A DNA stretch of 64,000 nt from Isoetes taiwanensis (Eukaryota > Streptophyta > Lycopodiopsida > Isoetales > Isoetaceae), in the NCBI GenBank assembly GCA_021234155.1, contig JAJEKV010000023.1, positions 10,737,141-10,801,140 of the forward strand. The letters are read 5' to 3'. Below the pieces are notes generated by a model. That model was not told the origin of the DNA, searched no databases, and was given only the letters and a program-made list of their open reading frames with translations. Below are positions 53,795 to 64,000 of the stretch, in pieces. Positions within the stretch are counted from its first letter, which is position 1; every line of letters begins with the position of its first letter. The position numbers and the translations under genes are program-made.

Positions 53795-54495
53795 CAATAT
53801 TCCAATTCAAACATTAATGGCCTAAAAAAGCCATTTCTAATGAAACATTTTTTAATGGTTTAATTGATTTTATGTGTTATTTTTTATGGTTCAAATATTA
53901 TGCCCCTAGGATCTACCATCTGGCTCCATACATGCCACATGGGCTCCAGCATGCCAAGGTCGCTCAAACTTGCCACGTGGGCTCCAACATCCCATCTACC
54001 CAAGGCAACTTAAACATGCCACCTAGGCTCCAATATGCCAAGGTGGCTCAACCATGCCATGTGGGATCCAACATGCCAAGTTGGCTCAAACACGCCGCCT
54101 AGGCTCCAACATGCCAAGGTGGCTCAAACATGCCACCTAGGCTCCAACATGCCAAGGTGGATCCAACATTCCAATTCAAACATTAATGGCCTAAAAATGC
54201 CATTTCTCATAAAATATTTTTCAATGGTTTAATTGATTTCATATGTTATTTTTTATTGTCCAAATGTTGTACCCCTAGGATCCACCATGCCACCTAGGTT
54301 GACATGCCACGTGGGCTCCAACATGCCAAGGTGGCTCAAACATACCACGTGAGCTCCAACATGCCACCTAGGCTTCAACATGCCAAGGTGGCTCAAACAT
54401 TCCACGTGGGCTCCAACATGCCACCTAAGCTCCAACATGTCAAGATGGCTCCAACATGCCAAGGTGGCTCAACCATGCCATCTAGGCTCCAACAT
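53795..54495. repeat. second 19-bp minisatellite block in a two-fold tandem arrangement
   Basis: A leader of about 130 bp (CAAACATTAATGGCCTAAAA ... CCCCTAGGATC) at 53800-53920 and 54170-54285 is followed each time by 19-bp units like those at 45.6-47.9 kb. The composite period is about 370 bp. Confidence 0.85.
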
Positions 54496-54534
54496 GCTCT
54501 CTCTCTCCCTCCCTCCCTCCCTCCCTCCCTCCCT
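54496..54534. repeat. (CT)n and (CCCT)n microsatellite
   Basis: CTCTCTCTC followed by about seven CCCT units, ending at the second minisatellite block. Confidence 0.9.
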
Positions 54535-55260
54535 AATTCGAACAAGGCCAGGACTTTTTGTGGCTACCTCACCAGAGGGGAGAGGCCAAACCCAAGGGGA
54601 GGGATGGACCCCAAAAATGTTCCTAAGGCAACCTTTCCTGGCAGCGCTCCTTGGGAAGCCATATGCTAATGCCTCTCCTCTCAGAGCTCGATTTCCCTAT
54701 CCAACCGTTGAATCCTCCATCCAGGACCCCGCTTCAAACAGGTTCAAAAAAATCTAAGATCGGTCTGGGAGAACTTATCTAACAGCGAAGCGTCTTGCGG
54801 GCGACCGTGTAGAAGCCCAAGTGTTTCGTTGTTCGGGGAGTATAGAGGCTCCGGAATGGCAATTTGACTTTGCCATATCGTCCTTAATGGAAAAATTACT
54901 TAGAGACTAAGTTACACGGTCAGTTTTGGCAAGAAAAGAAATACAAACACTCTACATGGCAGTATTCTGCAGCCATCTCCTAGGACGATTGACTACGAAT
55001 GTGTTGGACATGTGCTACTTTGGTGCTTCTTGGAGAAATGATGGCCTTCTGCCCATGAAACTTGGTTCATAGGGTAATGTCGAGGTAGATTCCATTCGCA
55101 GAGCCAATTCACAGTTCCGGAGTGGAAGATTTGCCCGTCCGTAGCCAGGGGCTTTTGGGAGAGGACTTTTGGGGCAAGCTGCTTCCGGGGGATTGGGGGT
55201 TAAGGGTTCTTCTTCTGGCATCAATACTCTCCCTCTACATGCTGATATGATGCAAGGTCC
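54535..55260. other. interval with a diverged repeat copy
   Basis: 55005-55145 is a diverged copy of 53590-53750 (shared TTGGCGCTTCTTGG-like text, CATGGAACTTGATCC-like text and AATTCACAGTTCCGGAG). No gene was recognised. Confidence 0.4.
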
Positions 55261-55280
55261 TGTTCGAATCTGACTAGGAC

Positions 55281-56950
55281 ATGACCTCCGAAACGTAAAC
55301 CCTGTGTGTTGGTAGGTTACTATAGGTTTTATGCTATGGAGGTCATGTTTTGGCTGTTTGCACTTGGGATATGGTAGAGAAGCTGTAGGTGAAAATGCAA
55401 AGCAATAGGAACTGACAGAATGGGGTTTGAATTTATCCTCCTCCCAATGTGGCAATTAGAAGTCAAGAGCGCCTTTTGCAGTAGCAAGATTGTTTGGGAT
55501 CATTCGGGATGGCCGATTGATCCAAACTCTGTTATTTTAGTTGCCATGGCTCTGCATGCATGTTAAGAAATGGTGCACCTAATTATCTATGAAAACAACT
55601 ATGTTTCGGCCTCTGAAACGTAAACCCTATGTATTGCTAGGTTATTGTAGAGTTTACGTTATGGAGGTCGAGTTTTGGTCGTTTGCACGTGGGACGTGGT
55701 CAAGAAGTTGCAGTTGTAGATGCGAAGTGATAGGGACTGACGGAATGGGATTTGGATCTAGTCTGCTCCCGCTGTAGCAATTATAAGTCAAGAGCTAGTT
55801 GTATACGGATTATCTTTGATAGAAGTGCCCAAAAGAGTTAGAATTATTGACCCTGCACATGATCCTAGGCCCGATTTGGATGTAGGACAGTTGAAATCAT
55901 GCAAAGAACCCCTTATAAAGCTCAACATCCACAAAAACTGCTTGCTGGTTTTCTGTGAAAGTTCGTTGACAGAAATTTTAATCCAATTTGAACTCATTTT
56001 TCTCCATCATCCCAGTTCCAGATCTGGCCAATTTTTTTCTAACATGTCCCTACAACTCTTCCTTGATATCAATTTTAAAAATCATCTAAAAATGTTTAGT
56101 AAAACTCAAGATATCATCATTTGAGTATGTAGATCTTTTTTTGCCTCAGGGAAGTGCATTGGCCAAATTTCCTTCCAAATTTGAACCCAATTTTCTCAAA
56201 CATCCCAGATCCAAATTGAGCCAAGTTTTTTCCCACATCTCATCACAACTTTGATCTTGTTATTCCTTTAAAAATCATTTGAAAAAGATCAGCATAGCTC
56301 GAGATATTCAGATCTGAGTGCAACTACCTCATTTTGCTTTAGGAATCCTAATGTAATTGACGCCATTTTGCAATTTTGCACAAAAATTGGTTCCCTTAAG
56401 CAACTTGAAGGTTCTAACACACCATATCCATATTAGAACATGCGTCTTAAGTGTAAAGGACCCAAAACTCGACCTCCGAAATGTAAACCCTTCAAGAACC
56501 TAGCAACTCATAGGGTTTATGTTTTGGAGGTTGAAACATCATGGATAACTCAGTGTACCATCTCTAAACATACCTGCAAAGCCATGGCAACCGAAAAAAT
56601 GGGGTTCGGATCTATCAGTCATCCAGAATGATCCCAAACGATGTCTCGCTATTGCGGAAGCAATTTTTGAGTTTTAATTGCCACATCGGGAGGAGGACAG
56701 ATCCAAACTCTATTGAGTCATATCCAATGCAGAGCCATGGCCACTGAAAAAATGGGGTTCAGATCTATCGGCCATCCCAAATGATCCCAAACGATCTTGC
56801 TACTGCAAAAGGCGCTCTTGACTTCTAATTGCCACATTGGGAGGAGGATAAATCCAAACCGTATTCCGTCAGTTCCTATTGTTTCGCATCAACAACCTCA
56901 ACTTCTTGACCAAGTCCCAAGTGCAAACGGCCAAGACTTGACCTCCATAA
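55281..56950. repeat. hairpin-bearing repeat family with large inverted arms
   Basis: Three copies of a 63-66-bp hairpin (ATGACCTCCGAAACGTAAACC ... GGTTTATGTTATGGAGGTC type) lie at 55281-55346, 55607-55671 and 56471-56533. Sequence 55334-55530 is repeated inverted at 56756-56950, sharing the words GGCAATTAGAAGTCAAGAGC and TTATCCTCCTCCCAATGTGG. 55925-56350 holds diverged copies of the repeat at 45280-45545. Confidence 0.8.
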
Positions 56951-56962
56951 CGTTAAAACTTT

Positions 56963-57817
56963 TCTTATTTCTTGCAAAAATGCTTCATCATCATGTCCAC
57001 ATCATCTATATCTTGCCATGTGCCCAAACATTGCCACACCACTACATGAAAAACCAAGGTTCTACTTTATTTTTGGTTGGCCTTGCTTACTTGGCATGAC
57101 ATATCATCTACTTGGAGTGTCACATGTTGGTTCAAGTTCTCTATTACATGTTAAAGTTTCCGTAGGTTGTGGTCGAAATCTGCTTCGTTGGTGAAGTCGC
57201 AAATGCAGAGTGGAATAGTAGCACACACAAGGTAACATGGCAATGATATGACACTAGAAATGATGAGGGGCATAAAAAAAGAGCAAGCCCTCTTCTTTTT
57301 TTTGGGGGAGAGAGTAACTATATGCAAAAATTATGGGAGATGATATGGCATGAGTATTGTGAGGTAACGAAGATGAGTGGTGAGGTGGAAAAGAACGTGG
57401 ATAGACAATTTTATAACTTGTAAAGCATATTTCAACATGGTGGCATGGCATTTTTTTGGATGATGTGGCATGCCACATGATGACCAAGCATTTGTATGCA
57501 CTTTAAATAGAGAATGACTAGGCCAATTTTTTGAAATGGTTGTTTTTGAGCGGGATAAGTAGGTTTTTCTTAGTGTCCCAATATTCCCTTGGCAATTCCT
57601 TCATGAAACATTGAAAGTTGCCCTATTTCTTGTAAAAATCCTTAGTCATCATGTCCACATCATCCATATCTTGCCATGTCGCCAAACGTTGCCACACCAC
57701 TCGATGAAAGACCAAGATTGTACTTCATTCTTGGTTGGCCTTCCTTACTTGGCATGACATATCAACTAGTTGGAGTGCCACGTGATCATATTCCATGTTA
57801 CCTCGAAGCGAATCTTT
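56963..57817. repeat. direct repeats of about 165 bp, 660 bp apart
   Basis: 56963-57130 and 57623-57785 share CATCATGTCCACATCAT, TATCTTGCCATGT, TTGGTTGGCCTT and ACTTGGCATGACATATCA. The spacer is AT-rich with no gene. Confidence 0.75.
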
Positions 57818-58360
57818 ACATCCTTAAGGCCCCGAAGGGGCCAAAAATTTTTTTAGTTAACACAAACCATTAACACACAACTACCTTAAACATTATTAAC
57901 ACAAACCATTACATTTGACACATTTAAATAAAAATCCCCCTTAAACCCCCTTTGGTTTGGGTGCATATTCACACGGGGGGTTACTCCGGGCAACGAGAGC
58001 TGTCGGATGGGCATATTTGCCCTTTATTCCAAGATCTGGACCGTACATAGCAATCCTCGTTTGTGGGGTATGCACGTACAAGTTTTTGTATACCGTATAT
58101 TAAGGTTTGCAAAATACTATAAGGTTTGAGAGAATATACTTAATAGTGTTAATTTTGTACATGTATTGTAAAGTTTTTGGGGCTCTCACGCCCCACGTAA
58201 CTTAGTGTGAATATGCACCCAAACCAAAGGGGGTTTAAGGGGATTTTTATTTAAATGTGTCAAATGTAATGGTTTGTGTTAATAATGTTTAAGGTAGTTG
58301 TGTGTTAATGGTTTGTGTTAACTAAAAAAATTTTTGGCCCCTTCGGGGCCTTAAGGATGT
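57818..58360. mobile_element. 543-bp foldback MITE
   Basis: The arms 57818-57974 and 58205-58360 are inverted and almost perfect (one C indel seen). The ends read ACATCCTTAAGGCCCCGAAG. The loop of about 230 bp is non-coding. No clear target duplication was found, so the superfamily is unassigned. Confidence 0.9.
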
Positions 58361-61207
58361 GTAGGGATGTAGATATAGACATTACCTAATACTCTAATGA
58401 TGGATGGTATATCATAGCCTCACAAATCTAACAAACTAGAGGTGCTCAAATTATGGAAACGAAAACATTGCATAGAATTAGACATATAATATTATACCAA
58501 TACCAATATTAATACATGAGGTAGTAGTATATAATAATAGAATTTATTAATAATGAACAAGTCTTACACATGAGACATTCTATTTCTGTGATGCCAAATT
58601 GCCATCAATCAAGCCATTGGCTAAATTCATTCCCACCTATATTGACCAGTGCTAAGTTGCAGTTAGAAACTGATCAACCCTCTTTCCAGGTTCGATATGG
58701 CATTGTTAATTTGACCAGCAGGTTGCTTACGGCAAACTGCTTCCGTAGCCCATCCATGGACTGCCTTTTATCTTGTTCTGAGGGAATGAATAAGTAACCG
58801 TGTTAACATACATGCTCCTCATACCAGTGGCATGGAAGGGAGTCCAAGGCTCGTTCAAGAATTTGAGAAGATCTGACACCACACTGACTTGCTCCAGAGT
58901 CTTCTCAGTATCCTGAATTCCACAGCATCACTGATCAATGTTGTTCAATGACAATCAGAGAAATGACAATCAGAGTCTGTGTTAGAAATAAAAGATCTTG
59001 GAGTCTGTATTGGACCACGGTTGGTAGCCTGCAAGATTTCACCCTCCTGTTTAGGGTATAGGTCTGCTTAGCTTAAAGGTAATGCATGATTCACCTTCTG
59101 GTTCGATTAAAGTTCCAAACCTACAATATAAATGCATTCTTGTGGCCCTTTGTTTGACCGATCCGCATGACTCAAAAAGGGCATGGAATAATCCCTTTGT
59201 CGTGGTGCATGAGAATCCGTTTGTTGATTGAAGCTAAAGGTCTGGCTACTATGAACAAATCCGGCAGACTGTGAATATCCAAGAGTTGGAAGCAAACAGA
59301 GGGCCTAAACTCTATATTCTTTTTGAATCTGCAGCAAATTTTAGAACAGAGATAAAGGGAAGGAAACAAAAGGCGGTTTTGCAGCACTACATTGTAGAAC
59401 CAGGAAACTAATACCTTGCAAAAAAAACCATTATGCTAATCGAAGAAACATTAAAAACAAATACCTTTGCAAGTATGAGCAAAAATCCACCTCGTGGTAG
59501 CAAAAATCCACTCCGACAACAAGAATCCAAGAGGGCAAGTACACATGCACATGCACATGCACACACACATGCACTTACACTTGCACATGCACAGTACACA
59601 TGCACATGCATGCACGTGCACATGCACATGCACATGCATACGCATGCACAGTGTTCATGCACAAACACATGCAGAGAAAGACAACAACCCTCGGATTGTT
59701 CCAACTAATGAAAATCAATGGCCCATAAAGGGTGCACTCTAGAAATACTATTTAGTACACCTCAACGAATACAACAATGAAATCATAGAAAAACCATGTG
59801 AAAAAACGTACAAAAATTTAAAAGTAACCCCCTGTTATTGTGCTACATATTGAACCAACAGTCACGGGTTCCTGTACAAGAGTCTTTCTGCTTGCATCGG
59901 CTTCACCGGAGCTCAGCAGTGAAGCCTTGATTTTACAAACCAGTGAGTCCGGGATGTATTTGTACATTTTCAGGTATTTATTTATTGTTTATATTTGACA
60001 AATGATATATAATCCAATGGTTAAACTTAAAAAAGCTCAAAAGGTATCACTTAACCTAATTTATCACTAGCCATACGTAATGCACACTTGTCGTTCTTTT
60101 GTCTGATGGCCATATCTGTAGATTAACTTGTGCAAGAATTAGGAAGAGTGGAAGAAGGGTAGGAAACATGCCCATAGAAATTGAACCTGTTGGAACCACC
60201 TATTGCAGGTAAAAATCTAATAAAGAAGAGGATGGGAAGGGGCTTATGGGGATCTATATTCAGCGCCGCAGAAGATAAAGCCACCATAGCCACAGCTTCC
60301 AAAGGTCCCAAAAATAGAGCATTTTGTTCTCTGATTGCGGCGATGGCTACGGGTTCTGTAGTTAACAATTTTCTAAGCATAAACCGCATTGATATGCGAA
60401 ATGCGACTCTGTGACTTGAATCTCTGCAAAATGCCGGAACTGTGCTTGCTGCCGAAACAGAGTAAGGAATAAGATTTCCACACTTACCACGTGCCGAAGT
60501 GTAATTCGCCCTGCATTACGTAAGGGAAAGTCCATTGCCTCGAAACATTCCCTCGAGAATATTCCCTCGGTGGCCCGCCAGACTCGGCGACACTACAGCT
60601 TCGCCGCTTAGGCGCCGCCTCAGGAAATTCCCTCATGGAATTTCCTCTACTTGCAATGGTCTAGGGCCATGTATTTATCTTTTTGACACGTATTTTTATA
60701 CGTACTACTTGCATATAGGGAGCATCAATATGCGGGTCTGAGGTGTAATTTTCCCCACCCTAAATCTGGCATATTTTTAAGAATATGCCAGGATCCAATG
60801 GAAAAAAAAAGAAGGTGTGCGCAATAATTATAATTAAAATTAATCATCCCGCCCTCCCACGCAATGGGCGGGATAATTTCAGATAGGTGCATTATATTTC
60901 CAGTTGAAACTCTATTCAGCATACTCTGCATTCGAAACCCTATTCAGCATACTGTGTCCAGCGGCCTCCTACTCGCCCCCCCTGGCAGATCCAACTCCGG
61001 CCATTCCAGCATATCCTGAGCACTCACGCTCTTGGAGGTCCAGTTATTTCTCCGTCTTTGCTTTTCATTGTTTTTTGTTGTCAGATTTGAAGGATCTAAA
61101 CCTTCCCTGTTTTCTTTTGTCAGATTTGAAGGCAAATAGGGAGTATGGAGGCACCGGAATAGGGAGCATGGAGGCAAACATGGATCTGGAGGCGAAGCTG
61201 CAGTGCA
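58361..61207. other. unannotated interval
   Basis: No gene was recognised. Small structures: an (ACATGC)n-type tract at 59538-59675; a 10-bp stem (CTGGCATATT, 6-bp loop) at 60766-60791; and CCATTGC/GCAATGG bounding 60532-60659, possibly a tiny MITE. The frames at 58570-58797 and 60181-60414 lack recognisable features. Confidence 0.4.
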
Positions 61208-61313
61208 ATGACAAGCTCTAGCAGCAAACAACGGCCATGGCAGAGCTCAAGGATTACCTTTGGATACAGAAAGAAAATCGGGCTCCAAATTGGCACCCTT
61301 CTGGTATCTCCAT

Positions 61314-64000
<2,687 letters not shown>

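Noticed and set aside
55240-55300. tRNA-like GTTCGAATC box
   Set aside because: No matching A box or cloverleaf could be drawn around it.

Overview
This is eukaryotic nuclear DNA from a land plant. The evidence is an intronless PLS-class pentatricopeptide repeat (PPR) gene, a chromodomain-bearing Ty3/gypsy element, Ty1/copia elements primed by initiator tRNA-Met, plant-type LINEs and very dense nested repeats. The repeat load and the style of the PPR gene suggest a large-genome fern or a related seed-free plant. That placement is an inference and was not tested.

Layout. 1-7.2 kb: a chromodomain Ty3/gypsy element (+) with an unusual two-frame ORF upstream of gag. 7.2-14.2 kb: a (-) strand coding remnant split by a complete non-autonomous LTR element (8260-13529) with about 2.4-kb LTRs, only 470 bp between them, a tRNA-Met primer site, a polypurine tract and a TCAGG target duplication. 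14.4-16.6 kb: a decayed multi-exon gene with a ParB/DGQHR-like segment, containing an array of eight 28-bp palindromes. 17.0-19.3 kb: the PPR gene, the only good host gene. 19.3-23.2 kb: no recognised gene.

23.2-44.7 kb is one nested block on the (-) strand. A LINE (ORF1 and ORF2) was interrupted near its 3' end by a 4.0-kb terminal-inverted-repeat (TIR) element. About 7.06 kb of this composite was then tandemly duplicated. A copia element (31148-36485, GCATC target duplication) later entered the first copy, and the second copy keeps the empty site.

45.6-47.9 kb is a 19-bp minisatellite with a 57-bp higher-order unit. 48.7-48.9 kb is a LINE tail made of a hexamer microsatellite. 49.0-53.3 kb is a decayed Ty3/gypsy gag-protease region split by a pol-less LTR element with identical 351-bp LTRs (TTTAT target duplication). 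53.8-57.8 kb holds a second minisatellite block and an inverted, hairpin-bearing repeat family. 57818-58360 is a 543-bp foldback MITE. 61.4-63.9 kb is a 5'-truncated LINE flanked on both sides by (CT)n.

There is no operon-like cooperation between genes here. Apart from the PPR gene, nearly everything is transposon sequence or its debris. The main value of the window is its insertion chronology, its non-autonomous elements, and several structured repeats that known families do not explain.
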